Source: Bacillota bacterium
GTDB taxonomy: Bacteria > Bacillota > Clostridia > Clostridiales > Clostridiaceae
Assembly (NCBI GenBank): GCA_023417975.1
Contig: JAEZDX010000337.1
Span: forward strand, 1-10,572
Reading direction: 5' to 3'
Length of the DNA: 10,572 nt
In this document: piece after piece, positions 1-6,811 of the stretch
How the letters are laid out: each line of letters opens with the position of its first letter
How positions within the stretch are numbered: the first letter of the stretch is position 1
Made by a program: the position numbers and the translations under genes
The notes under the pieces: model-generated
What the model was told of the DNA's origin: nothing
The model's database searches: none
Seen by the model: the letters and a program-made list of their open reading frames with translations, nothing else

Positions 1-555
1 TTCCTGTACATCGGCAACCATATCTTCAGGGTAATACATAGGACCTTCCGGCAGCTTATCGACAATAAGCTTTAAAAGAGTGTCTGTATTTTTACCCTTT
101 AGGGCTGAGATTGGAATTATTTCCTCAAACTTAAAACTATCACCATAAGCCTTTAATGTTTTTGCAACTCTTTCCTGTGTGTTTTCGTCAATTTTATTAA
201 CAACTAGAAACACGGGTTTGTCGATGCCTCTAAGCTCTTCAAGAATCATTGCATCCCCTTTGCCTATTTCATCATCGGGATTGGTGAGAAAAAGTATTAC
301 ATCAACATTTTTTACTGATTCCTTAGCAATTTTCACCATGAATTCGCCAAGCTTATGTCTTGGTTTATGAATTCCAGGAGTATCAACAAATATTATTTGA
401 TATTCCTTACCTGTCAAGATTGTATGTATATTATTCCTTGTTGTCTGAGGTTTATTCGATACTATTACAAGTTTTTCTCCCATCAGCTTGTTAAGCAGTG
501 TAGATTTTCCTACATTAGGTCTTCCTATTATGGTCACGTATCCAGATTTAAACAT
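1..555 (-). CDS. era: GTPase Era, N-terminal part (runs off the left edge)
   Basis: Era is a GTPase that binds 16S rRNA through a C-terminal KH domain and checks maturation of the small ribosomal subunit. The 185 codons in the window cover the GTPase domain. The P-loop GRPNVGKS is at residues 11-18, a switch region with PQTTR at 36-40, DTPG at 58-61, NKID at 120-123 and the SAL motif at 150-152. The reading frame is open at base 1, so the KH domain lies outside the window. The ATG overlaps the cdd stop codon by one base (TAATG on the minus strand). An AGGAG site inside the end of cdd serves it, which suggests translational coupling. The opening MFKSGYVTIIGRPNVGKS is typical of clostridial Era. 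Identification is firm; only completeness is unknown. Confidence 0.97.
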   Translation of the reverse strand, partial: MFKSGYVTIIGRPNVGKSTLLNKLMGEKLVIVSNKPQTTRNNIHTILTGKEYQIIFVDTPGIHKPRHKLGEFMVKIAKESVKNVDVILFLTNPDDEIGKGDAMILEELRGIDKPVFLVVNKIDENTQERVAKTLKAYGDSFKFEEIIPISALKGKNTDTLLKLIVDKLPEGPMYYPEDMVADVQE

Positions 556-968
556 TAATCTATCTTCTCCTTATCCAAGTCCTTCTTAGTGAAAGCACCC
601 GGTAATATATTGCATAGTTTATCCACTATGTAGTTATCTTCATTTTTTGCTAGTATGATTTCCATATTCTCATCTTTGGCAAACTCAACCAAAACCTGTC
701 TGCATATACCGCAGGGATAAGTATAGGTGCTCAAATCACCTACTATAGCTATGGCAGTTATAGCTTTAGCACCTTCCGATACAGCCTTGAAAACAGCAGT
801 TCTTTCAGCACAATTGGTTGCTCCAAAGGATGCATTTTCTATATTGCACCCGCTGAAAATTCTTCCGTCTTCAGTATAAACAGCAGCTCCTACGTTAAAT
901 TTTGAGTATGGCGTATAAGCAAATTGTCTTGCCTTTAGAGCTTCTTTTATTAATAATCCATAATTCAT
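555..968 (-). CDS. cdd: cytidine deaminase
   Basis: This is a homotetrameric-type cytidine deaminase, which converts cytidine and deoxycytidine to uridine and deoxyuridine for pyrimidine salvage in the cytosol. The zinc site is clear: NCAERT supplies the Cys and catalytic Glu, and PCGICRQ supplies the two other Cys. The substrate-binding stretch YSKFNVGAA and the CNIENASFG segment are also present. I chose ATG at 968 (137 residues). A GTG nine bases upstream at 977 is in frame, but it is part of the GGGGTG sequence that makes the best ribosome binding site for the ATG, with six bases between. If GTG is used the protein is 140 residues. A candidate promoter lies just upstream, and the stop codon overlaps the era start. 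The last dozen residues are lysine- and aspartate-rich and outside the conserved core. Confidence 0.96.
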   Translation of the reverse strand: MNYGLLIKEALKARQFAYTPYSKFNVGAAVYTEDGRIFSGCNIENASFGATNCAERTAVFKAVSEGAKAITAIAIVGDLSTYTYPCGICRQVLVEFAKDENMEIILAKNEDNYIVDKLCNILPGAFTKKDLDKEKID

Positions 969-989
969 GTTAAACACCCCGTTGTATAA

Positions 990-1017
990 ATTATAGCATT
1001 TAATGAAATCTTTGCAA
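990..1017 (-). promoter_or_regulatory. candidate sigma-A promoter for cdd-era
   Basis: On the minus strand, TTGCAA (1012-1017), a 16-base spacer and TATAAT (990-995) lie in the gap after the kinase/PAP2 gene. The -10 box is preceded by TGC, giving an extended -10 (TGCTATAAT). Transcription would start near 983, about 15 bases before the cdd ATG, a short leader that still includes the ribosome binding site. The -35 matches the consensus at four of six bases. I infer that cdd and era can be transcribed apart from the genes upstream, since I see no terminator in the gap. Confidence 0.55.
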
Positions 1018-1051
1018 TGCAGCTATCTATATATAAGAACAATCTTTTTAA

Positions 1052-1750
1052 TCAACTGAAAATCCTGAATATAAATAAAGTCAGCAGAGTACCGAAAATT
1101 GCTCCCATAATTACCTCTAAGATGGAATGTACCTCCGAATCAACTCTACTCTGAGCTACAATAAAGGCCAGCAGATAACTTAACATTATAGACAGCGGCT
1201 CTTCAGTAATCAATGCTATAGTAGTTGCTATGGAAAATGCAAGGGCACTGTGTCCACTTGGCATTCCTCCTCTAAGCGGTGTTCCTTCTCCGTATATTGC
1301 TTTTACTATTATTGTTGTCATACTTACTATAACTAATACAATAAACATCATATATGGATTTGACTGTTTTATTCTTGTAATTACGCTAAAGGATATTTCC
1401 GTTAACTTATCCCAAAATATGATATATCCAACTATTACTGCATTGGCAGCTGTAATTAAAACAGCGCCTGCAGCTGTATTTTTTGCAATCTTGGCAAGAG
1501 GATGATAGTAATTTGTCGTTGCATCAATAGCACTCTCTACGGCAGTATTTATAAGTTCCGCCGTCAAAACCATAGTTATTGTAATGGCTAAAATCAAAAG
1601 TTCTGTCTTGCTTAAATCATAAAAAAAGCAAGCCATAAGTACTAAAAGTGCAGCTGCCATATGTATCCGCATGTTTCTTTGAGTTCTTACAGAATATATT
1701 ATTCCCTCAATTGCATAATTAAAACTATCAACTAACTTTCTAATTTTCAT
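1052..1750 (-). CDS. undecaprenol/diacylglycerol kinase fused to a PAP2-family phosphatase domain
   Basis: Residues 1 to about 115 are a DgkA-type small membrane lipid kinase, with the RTQRNMRIH motif and ELINTAVESAID. Glu65, Asn68 and Glu72 line up with E. coli DgkA Glu69, Asn72 and Glu76. In Gram-positives this family phosphorylates undecaprenol to rebuild the cell-wall lipid carrier. Residues about 130-232 form a second membrane domain with PAP2 phosphatase motifs: PSGH at 164-167 and SR-x5-H at 201-208. The third motif ends in Glu212 where Asp is usual. The protein is about twice the length of stand-alone DgkA (roughly 120-135 residues). Lys90 is kept, but the next position, Asp95 in E. 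coli and essential there, is Asn91. An AAGGTG site precedes the ATG. The gene sits 18 bases after ybeY, in the place of B. subtilis dgkA. The lipid acted on by the PAP2 part is not known from sequence. Confidence 0.9.
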   Translation of the reverse strand: MKIRKLVDSFNYAIEGIIYSVRTQRNMRIHMAAALLVLMACFFYDLSKTELLILAITITMVLTAELINTAVESAIDATTNYYHPLAKIAKNTAAGAVLITAANAVIVGYIIFWDKLTEISFSVITRIKQSNPYMMFIVLVIVSMTTIIVKAIYGEGTPLRGGMPSGHSALAFSIATTIALITEEPLSIMLSYLLAFIVAQSRVDSEVHSILEVIMGAIFGTLLTLFIFRIFS

Positions 1751-1768
1751 AGTAACACCTTCAATGTA

Positions 1769-2272
1769 TTAATCTCTGTTAATATTAAACTTTGATAAAA
1801 TATTTTCTTCTCTTTCACGCATTCTTTCCTTTTCATTGTCTTTCATGTGATCATATCCAAGCAGATGGAGTACCGAATGTACTACCAAATATACCAATTC
1901 TCTCTCAAAGGAATGGCCATACTCCATACTTTGTTCCTCTGCTTTTTCAAGAGAAACTACAATATCACCTAGTACAAGCTCTTCCCCATCCATAGCACTG
2001 GCATCAAAGCTATGCCCCAAATATGTTTCTTTATAAACTTTCCCTTCCGTATAATCCAGCATAGGAAAGGACAAAACATCTGTAACTTTGTCAATACCTC
2101 TGTGTTCCTTATTTATTGCTCTTATTTCCTCATTATCCACCAAAACTACACTAATTTGAGACTTGCACTCCACTTTTTCAGACTTAAGCGCAAAATCAAT
2201 TATTTCCAACAGCAGCGTCTCCAACTTTTTATTCCATGCTACTTTATCCTGTCCATTTTCAATGTAAACCAT
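1769..2272 (-). CDS. ybeY: endoribonuclease YbeY (rRNA maturation factor)
   Basis: YbeY is a zinc-dependent single-strand endoribonuclease involved in 16S rRNA 3'-end maturation and ribosome quality control in the cytosol. The signature H-x3-H-x5-H is present as HSVLHLLGYDH, histidines 132, 136 and 142. Upstream lie the conserved NKEHRGIDKVTDVLSFP stretch and LGDIVVS. Length is 167 residues, within the usual 150-170. I chose ATG at 2272, seven bases after AAGGAG. An in-frame GTG directly before it (2275) is a weaker option with too short a spacing. The start lies inside the end of yqfF, overlapping by 14 bases, so the ribosome binding site is within the upstream gene and translation is probably coupled. 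It corresponds to B. subtilis yqfG. Confidence 0.96.
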   Translation of the reverse strand: MVYIENGQDKVAWNKKLETLLLEIIDFALKSEKVECKSQISVVLVDNEEIRAINKEHRGIDKVTDVLSFPMLDYTEGKVYKETYLGHSFDASAMDGEELVLGDIVVSLEKAEEQSMEYGHSFERELVYLVVHSVLHLLGYDHMKDNEKERMREREENILSKFNINRD

Positions 2273-4346
2273 CACTTATCTCCTTAATTTCTGCAATCTT
2301 CTTATCTTCCGGATATTCAACTCTCTGATGATATATACCGCTTAATGATTTTAGAAAGGTTTTCTTTATTCTATCCAATTCATTAAAGGTTAAGTCACTG
2401 CCATTTAATTGTCCATCATTTAATTTATCGTTAAATATGTTATTTACCATAGCTTCTATTTTCTCTACCGTAGGCTCATTAATTGATCTTACAGCAGCTT
2501 CCACACTGTCTGCCAGCATTACTATAGCAGTTTCCTTTGCCTTAGGTACAGGTCCTGAATATCTGAAGTCCTCTTCGTTTACCTCCTCGGGATTATCCGA
2601 TATATTCTTCATAGTAATGTAAAAGTACTTGACAAGTGAATTGCCGTGATGCTGTTCAATGAACTCCATAATACATTCCGGAATTCTATGACTCTTTCCC
2701 AGTTCAATTCCATCCTTCACATGTGAAATTATAATCAAAGCACTCAGATTTGGTGTGATTTTATTATGAGGATTTTCCATTCCCATCTGATTTTCTTTGA
2801 AAAAATACGGTCTTTTGATTTTACCTATATCATGATAATAGGCTCCAACCCTGGAAAGAAGGGAATTTGCACCTATTTCATCGGCAGCTAGCTCTGCAAG
2901 ATTGGCCACAAGAATACTGTGATGATATGTACCCGGTGCCTCAATTAAAAGCCTTTTCAGCAATGGTTGATTGGGATTTGCCAATTCCAACAGTTTAACT
3001 ACAGTTACTATGTCGAAGGTACTTTCAAAGAACGGAAGGAGTCCAACCGTTATAACCGCTGAGATCATGCTTCCCGCAGATGCCACTCCTGCTCGCTTCA
3101 AAATTTCAATTGTATTATTACTTAATAATATACCTATGCTGAAGGTGCACATAACGTTAACAATTGTGATAAATATGGTTGAAAGAAATATGTCGTTTCT
3201 TGCCTGCATCTTTCTTAGTACTACAGCTCCCATAACCGTATTAAGAATTGCAAGTATTGTTGCTTCAACATTAAACCCCATACTTCCGCTTATTAATACT
3301 ATATTTAAGACTCCAAGAGCTAAGGAAATTTTATAGTTTACTAGTAAGCTCATAAGCATAGGCACACAGGCAAATGGAATTAGAAAAATTGATGCCATAC
3401 CCACAATCCGAGCTAAAACAACCGAAAGACATGTTAGTACGTTTATGAGAATTAACTTTTTATTATCTTCAAATATTGTCTTATAATACCTAAACAAATA
3501 CGTCCACTGCAGCAGCATAATTGTAAGTACAAGTATGCCCAGCCCTGTAAACAATCTCCACTGTACGGAAGATTTTTCATTTAGCAGCCCCAATTGCTTC
3601 AATAGTTCAATTTGCTTGGCAGTAACTGGTTCTCCATACTTTACAATTATTTGATCTTTTTTTATTATAACCGGTTCTACGCTCCTAATAGCATCTTTTT
3701 TTGCCTCATCGGTACTTTTTACATCAAGGAAAAGATTCGGCTCTATCTGCGTGTACGCTATATTTGTTCCTAAAACCTTTAAATCGTCTGTGAGACTTGA
3801 GCTGTTAAACTTTGTTAACACAGCTTCCTGAGCCTTTCTTATATCTTCAGGCTTATCTTCTATTCTGCTACTATCATATACTTCTCCAATACAATTTATA
3901 ACGCTATCCTTTAATACATCGGCATCTTCTTTTTTTAATTCTACAAGCTGCTTATAATACTCATCTGACAATTTAATAAAAGATAAATTTTTCAGCTTGC
4001 TTAACTTTGAATTACTGTCTGTCAACTCAGTTCTTACGCTGTCCAACAATTGAAATAAAGCTTGATTATTTCCTATGGCAGAATTTTTTACTTCATTTTT
4101 TTTATTATATATGGGGTTTACAGCATTTTCTATTTGTTTTACTTTTTCATTGGTTGCTTCTTCATCTTTAATTTCTCTTGGCGCCTTAATGTCAACTTTT
4201 GTAATATCCCCTTCATTTAGAGAATACTTTGGCGCAATTAAGGCTGTCATCAAGGTGAAAAACAAAATAGAAAAACATGCCGCAAATATGGCCGCTTTTT
4301 TTAAGTAATCAAGTTTATCATTGTTTTTTGATTTGCTTTTTTTCAT
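2259..4346 (-). CDS. yqfF: 7TM-HD membrane phosphohydrolase, PgpH/YqfF family (probable c-di-AMP phosphodiesterase)
   Basis: This 695-residue protein has the full architecture of the PgpH family. An N-terminal membrane segment is at about 17-38, a large extracytoplasmic 7TMR-HDED domain at about 40-260, and a bundle of membrane helices at about 265-440. A cytoplasmic HD domain follows. The metal-binding set is visible: HH at 475-476 (GTYHHS), HD at 505-506 (YYHDIGK), His542, HH at 566-567 and Asp613 (LADSVEAA). In Listeria PgpH, this family hydrolyses c-di-AMP to pApA; assigning that substrate here is by family. GAGGAG lies six bases before the ATG. In B. subtilis phoH separates yqfD from yqfF, but here only 28 bases do. 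It was described historically as an HDIG-domain protein. No truncation or missing ligand is seen. Confidence 0.94.
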   Translation of the reverse strand: MKKSKSKNNDKLDYLKKAAIFAACFSILFFTLMTALIAPKYSLNEGDITKVDIKAPREIKDEEATNEKVKQIENAVNPIYNKKNEVKNSAIGNNQALFQLLDSVRTELTDSNSKLSKLKNLSFIKLSDEYYKQLVELKKEDADVLKDSVINCIGEVYDSSRIEDKPEDIRKAQEAVLTKFNSSSLTDDLKVLGTNIAYTQIEPNLFLDVKSTDEAKKDAIRSVEPVIIKKDQIIVKYGEPVTAKQIELLKQLGLLNEKSSVQWRLFTGLGILVLTIMLLQWTYLFRYYKTIFEDNKKLILINVLTCLSVVLARIVGMASIFLIPFACVPMLMSLLVNYKISLALGVLNIVLISGSMGFNVEATILAILNTVMGAVVLRKMQARNDIFLSTIFITIVNVMCTFSIGILLSNNTIEILKRAGVASAGSMISAVITVGLLPFFESTFDIVTVVKLLELANPNQPLLKRLLIEAPGTYHHSILVANLAELAADEIGANSLLSRVGAYYHDIGKIKRPYFFKENQMGMENPHNKITPNLSALIIISHVKDGIELGKSHRIPECIMEFIEQHHGNSLVKYFYITMKNISDNPEEVNEEDFRYSGPVPKAKETAIVMLADSVEAAVRSINEPTVEKIEAMVNNIFNDKLNDGQLNGSDLTFNELDRIKKTFLKSLSGIYHQRVEYPEDKKIAEIKEISDGLH

Positions 4347-4374
4347 TTTTTCTCCTCTTTCAAATCAGGAACAA

Positions 4375-5514
4375 CTAATTTATCTTTTGCTGCATTTCAA
4401 TATTCATCATAACAACAAAAACGGCCCTTATTTTAATATTATTTCCTGAATTTTCTTTATCTATAATCTTGTTTAATAGTTTTGCAGACTTATTATCCAA
4501 AGATTCCATAGTTTTATTATACATGTCATTTACTGTATCCTCTACAATTTGATCTTCATTTAAACTAAATTCCATGGGTTTTGTTTCACTATATTCCTCT
4601 TTTTTAACAAATCCCTTGTTATCTACTATTTTATCATAATTAGCAAATTTATTTAAACTTTTTTTAAGATAAATTTTCTTTCCCAGCATCTCAGCATATA
4701 TATTTTCAGCTTTTTTCCCTGTTTGTACATATTTAATGCCCTTAAGCTGCATCTCTCTTTCATTCTCATAAAAGGTTTTGGCCGTTACTTGACCTGCTGC
4801 ATGTACCGGATATACACTCCCTTCTTTACCTTGTTCCCCTTTAATCAAAACTTGACCTTTTTTAACTGTATCTCCACTCTTGACTACAGGAGTACCGGCT
4901 GTAGAAAATATGCTTATAATTTCTCCGTCACATTTGGCCACTACATCACAAGGCTCGTTTTCTTGTACAATATTTGGGGGCACCGTTCTTTCTTTTACGC
5001 TTATCTTAAGTGCCGAACCTTCTATTCTTGCACGGATAAACATTATATTATCGTTATCTTTCATCATTTTATCTTCTAAGAGTCTTACATCTATTTTTCT
5101 CTTAGCTATGCCGGGTTTGATTCCGTAGCTGTATATCTTTTGTCTGATTTCATAAGGACTTATGTACTTTTCAGTATTTATATCCACATACCACATATAG
5201 GTTGAAAGATAATACAGAATACCTGCAAATATTATAATTCCACCTACTAACGAAGCTTGCTTCTTACCTTTATGAATTCGGAAGAACATTCCCCTCCTGC
5301 TTATAACCTTTAAATGGGTATTGCTTCTTGTACACATATCTTTAATCTTGTCATAATCCTTTATATTTACTTCTAAAGTCATAGTAATGATATCTATCTT
5401 ACAAATATTTTTAACTTGTATACCATTTTTCCAAAGCAGGTTTATAAATCTTTCAGGACTCATTGCCCTTATTTCAATAGTAATAACTCCGCTATTATAC
5501 TTGGAAAACATCAT
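4375..5514 (-). CDS. yqfD: sporulation protein YqfD
   Basis: YqfD is a membrane protein conserved in endospore formers and, in B. subtilis, part of the mother-cell sigma-E regulon; its exact activity is not settled. Residues 1-85 form a soluble N-terminal domain (ITIEIRAMSPERFINLLWKN). A single membrane helix lies at about 88-108, followed by YMWYVDINTEKYISPYEIRQ. A POTRA-like region follows at about 108-175. Residues 187-250 resemble a split lipoyl/hammerhead fold: DGEIISIFSTAGTPVVKSGD, then a second strand set with HAAGQV. The C-terminal 100 residues are lysine-rich and charged. Length 379 is close to the usual 390-400. The first of two adjacent ATGs is chosen, eight bases after GAGGAG. It overlaps the yqfC stop by four bases (ATGA), a strong sign of coupling. 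The POTRA and lipoyl comparisons are my inference from sequence pattern. Confidence 0.9.
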   Translation of the reverse strand: MMFSKYNSGVITIEIRAMSPERFINLLWKNGIQVKNICKIDIITMTLEVNIKDYDKIKDMCTRSNTHLKVISRRGMFFRIHKGKKQASLVGGIIIFAGILYYLSTYMWYVDINTEKYISPYEIRQKIYSYGIKPGIAKRKIDVRLLEDKMMKDNDNIMFIRARIEGSALKISVKERTVPPNIVQENEPCDVVAKCDGEIISIFSTAGTPVVKSGDTVKKGQVLIKGEQGKEGSVYPVHAAGQVTAKTFYENEREMQLKGIKYVQTGKKAENIYAEMLGKKIYLKKSLNKFANYDKIVDNKGFVKKEEYSETKPMEFSLNEDQIVEDTVNDMYNKTMESLDNKSAKLLNKIIDKENSGNNIKIRAVFVVMMNIEMQQKIN

Positions 5515-5798
5515 TTTCTGCTCTCCTCATATAAAATTGATTTAAATTTTCCGCCTATAGTTATAGTACTTCCGCCTAAGAATAAAATTTCAAATTTTTC
5601 TCCCGAAACTGAAATTACACCTACATTGGAATTAATCTTTACTTCTTTTTCGTTAAAGAGAACTATGCCTTTATGATTTTCTATAGTTATCTCATTGTTT
5701 CCTGTCACACTTATCTTGGGAATGTTAAGCATAACATCTCTTGGTAGGTCAAGCTGGTTAGCCAAACTTTCCTTAGCCTTATTTATTTTATCTTCCAC
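5511..5798 (-). CDS. yqfC: sporulation protein YqfC (YabP/YqfC family)
   Basis: YqfC is a small protein of the YabP/YqfC family, found in endospore formers next to YqfD and made in the mother cell under sigma-E in B. subtilis. The 95 residues contain the family's pattern of short beta strands: LPRDVMLNIPKISVTGNNEI, then HKGIVLFNEKEVKINSNVG and FEILFLGGSTITIGGKF. There is no membrane segment. The start is GTG at 5798. No ATG is available, and GAGGTG sits five bases upstream. The stop codon overlaps the yqfD start, so the two are probably made together. A terminator and a possible sigma-E promoter separate it from yqeY. Its molecular function is not established. Confidence 0.92.
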   Translation of the reverse strand: MEDKINKAKESLANQLDLPRDVMLNIPKISVTGNNEITIENHKGIVLFNEKEVKINSNVGVISVSGEKFEILFLGGSTITIGGKFKSILYEESRK

Positions 5799-5828
5799 AA
5801 TTTCACCTCAAAAATTATTTTCATACTA

Positions 5829-5857
5829 AATTTATGAAAATAACTCCATAGAAATTC
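5829..5857 (-). promoter_or_regulatory. possible sigma-E promoter for yqfC-yqfD
   Basis: On the minus strand GAATTTC (5851-5857), a 14-base spacer and CATAAATT (5829-5836) resemble the sigma-E boxes KMATATW and CATACAMT, at about five of seven and six of eight positions. The predicted start, near 5822, gives a 24-base leader that carries the GAGGTG ribosome binding site. The location fits, because a terminator isolates yqfC from the genes before it and yqfC is a known sigma-E gene in B. subtilis. The match is imperfect in AT-rich DNA, so this is a candidate only. Confidence 0.35.
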
Positions 5858-5892
5858 CGAATTCCAGGCAATTTATTGAAAACAGACGTAAT

Positions 5893-5920
5893 AAAGGGAT
5901 ACTCTACTGAGTATCCCTTT
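5893..5920 (-). terminator. intrinsic terminator after yqeY
   Basis: A perfect 12-bp inverted repeat (AAAGGGATACTC and GAGTATCCCTTT) closes a four-base loop. On the minus strand the stem is followed by TTTATTA, a modest U-run. It begins 13 bases after the yqeY stop codon. It should end the rpsU-yqeY transcript and separate it from yqfC. The opposite strand has TTTTGTAT after the stem, so the hairpin could also work in that direction, though no plus-strand gene is nearby. Confidence 0.85.
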
Positions 5921-5932
5921 TGTATACATTCA

Positions 5933-6382
5933 TTATTTACTTAGATGTTCTTTTACTATGGTACTAACAACTTTTCCATCAGCTCTGCCTTTGGTTCTTT
6001 CAATGACAGCCGACATCAATTTTCCCATATCCTTCATGCTATTTGCACCAACTTCAACGGCTGCAACTCGTACTATTTCATATATTTCATCTTCACTTAA
6101 CTGCTGAGGAAGGTAACTTAACAAAATTTCGATTTCAGCTTTTGACTTATCAACTAAATCCTGTCTGTTTCCTTTTTCAAATTCAACAATGGCTTCACGC
6201 CTTTGTTTTACTTCCCTAGCTAATATTTCTAATATTGCATCATCATCCACACTGTTGTTGCTTCCCCTTTTTTCTTCCAAAAGGACAGCAGCCTTTGCAG
6301 TGCTGATGGTATCAGCTCTGAATTTATCCCTAGCCTTTAAAGCTTGCTTCCAATCTTCCTGAAGTCTTTCTTTAATGGGCAT
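5933..6382 (-). CDS. yqeY: GatB/YqeY domain protein
   Basis: YqeY is a small cytosolic protein sharing the C-terminal tail domain of the GatB subunit of tRNA amidotransferase. A role with tRNA is suspected for the family but not proven. The 149 residues show the usual motifs: LKARDKFRADTISTAKAAVL near the start, VKQRREAIVEFEKGNRQDLV in the middle, LLSYLPQQLSEDEI at about 87-100 and DMGKLMSAV at about 118-126, followed by KGRADGKVVS. I chose ATG at 6382 with AAGG upstream. A TTG further out (6400) would add six residues but lacks a better binding site. The gene lies 24 bases after rpsU and ends at a strong terminator, so the two form a unit, as in many Firmicutes. Confidence 0.93.
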   Translation of the reverse strand: MPIKERLQEDWKQALKARDKFRADTISTAKAAVLLEEKRGSNNSVDDDAILEILAREVKQRREAIVEFEKGNRQDLVDKSKAEIEILLSYLPQQLSEDEIYEIVRVAAVEVGANSMKDMGKLMSAVIERTKGRADGKVVSTIVKEHLSK

Positions 6383-6406
6383 AACGGTACCTTCTTTCAA
6401 AGAGTT

Positions 6407-6583
6407 CTATTTAAATTTTCTTTTTCTAGCTGCTTCAGATTTCTTCTTTCTCTTTACGCTTGGCTTTTCATAATGCTCTCTTTTTCTAACTTCTGAGAGA
6501 ACACCAGCTCTAGCACATTTTCTCTTAAATCTTCTTAAAGCACTTTCAAGAGTTTCATTTTCTCCAACTTTTATTTCTGACAT
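6407..6583 (-). CDS. rpsU: 30S ribosomal protein S21
   Basis: S21 is a small basic protein of the 30S subunit, near the mRNA exit and anti-Shine-Dalgarno region, where it affects initiation. The 58-residue product begins MSEIKVGENETLESALRRFK and continues through RKCARAGVLSEVRKREHYEK to a lysine- and arginine-rich end (KRKKKSEAARKRKFK). Both the start and the 58-residue length are standard. The ribosome binding site is doubled (GGAGGGAGGG), seven bases before the ATG, in keeping with high expression. A near-consensus promoter lies about 80 bases upstream and yqeY follows closely. Confidence 0.97.
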   Translation of the reverse strand: MSEIKVGENETLESALRRFKRKCARAGVLSEVRKREHYEKPSVKRKKKSEAARKRKFK

Positions 6584-6659
6584 CTATATCCCTCCCTCCG
6601 CTAGCTCTAATCCTATTAAACAATAAAATCAGCCTTTGGATACAAATAACACATTGAAT

Positions 6660-6689
6660 ATTATACATTATATGCTTATACACTGTCAA
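6660..6689 (-). promoter_or_regulatory. strong sigma-A promoter for rpsU-yqeY
   Basis: The minus strand has perfect TTGACA (6684-6689) and perfect TATAAT (6660-6665) with an 18-base spacer. Transcription would start near 6653, giving a leader of about 70 bases before the S21 ATG. Upstream of the -35, two copies of TTTAAAACC and A-rich sequence could act as an UP element. The rest of the HIT-rpsU gap (about 6690-6811) holds no gene and no convincing terminator. Confidence 0.85.
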
Positions 6690-6699
6690 GATTTTCATT

Positions 6700-6726
6700 G
6701 GTTTTAAACTTTTATAAGGTTTTAAA
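6700..6726. repeat. 9-bp direct repeat upstream of the rpsU promoter
   Basis: GGTTTTAAA occurs at 6700-6708 and again at 6718-6726, an 18-base period, just upstream of the -35 box of the rpsU promoter. The stretch is AT-rich on the template strand. It may be an UP-element-like pair for RNA polymerase alpha subunits or a protein site. Chance is possible in DNA this AT-rich. Confidence 0.4.
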
Positions 6727-6811
6727 GCCTTACAGACATAATTAGGACCATATAACATACTGCTGCTCGGTTATTTATGCACTGGCGTCAAATATTAAGC
6801 TTTGTCTCATA

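Noticed and set aside
2971..3336. A plus-strand open frame of 121 codons
   Set aside because: It lies wholly within yqfF on the opposite strand, where the minus-strand protein has clear family motifs. Other plus-strand frames in the window are rejected for the same reason.
6383..6400. TTG start for yqeY adding six residues
   Set aside because: The family begins at the downstream Met, and AAGG is correctly spaced for ATG at 6382.
6555..6758. A minus-strand reading frame of 67 codons covering the rpsU promoter and leader
   Set aside because: It overlaps rpsU in another frame, has no ribosome binding site and contains the perfect promoter boxes; its composition is unlike a real protein.
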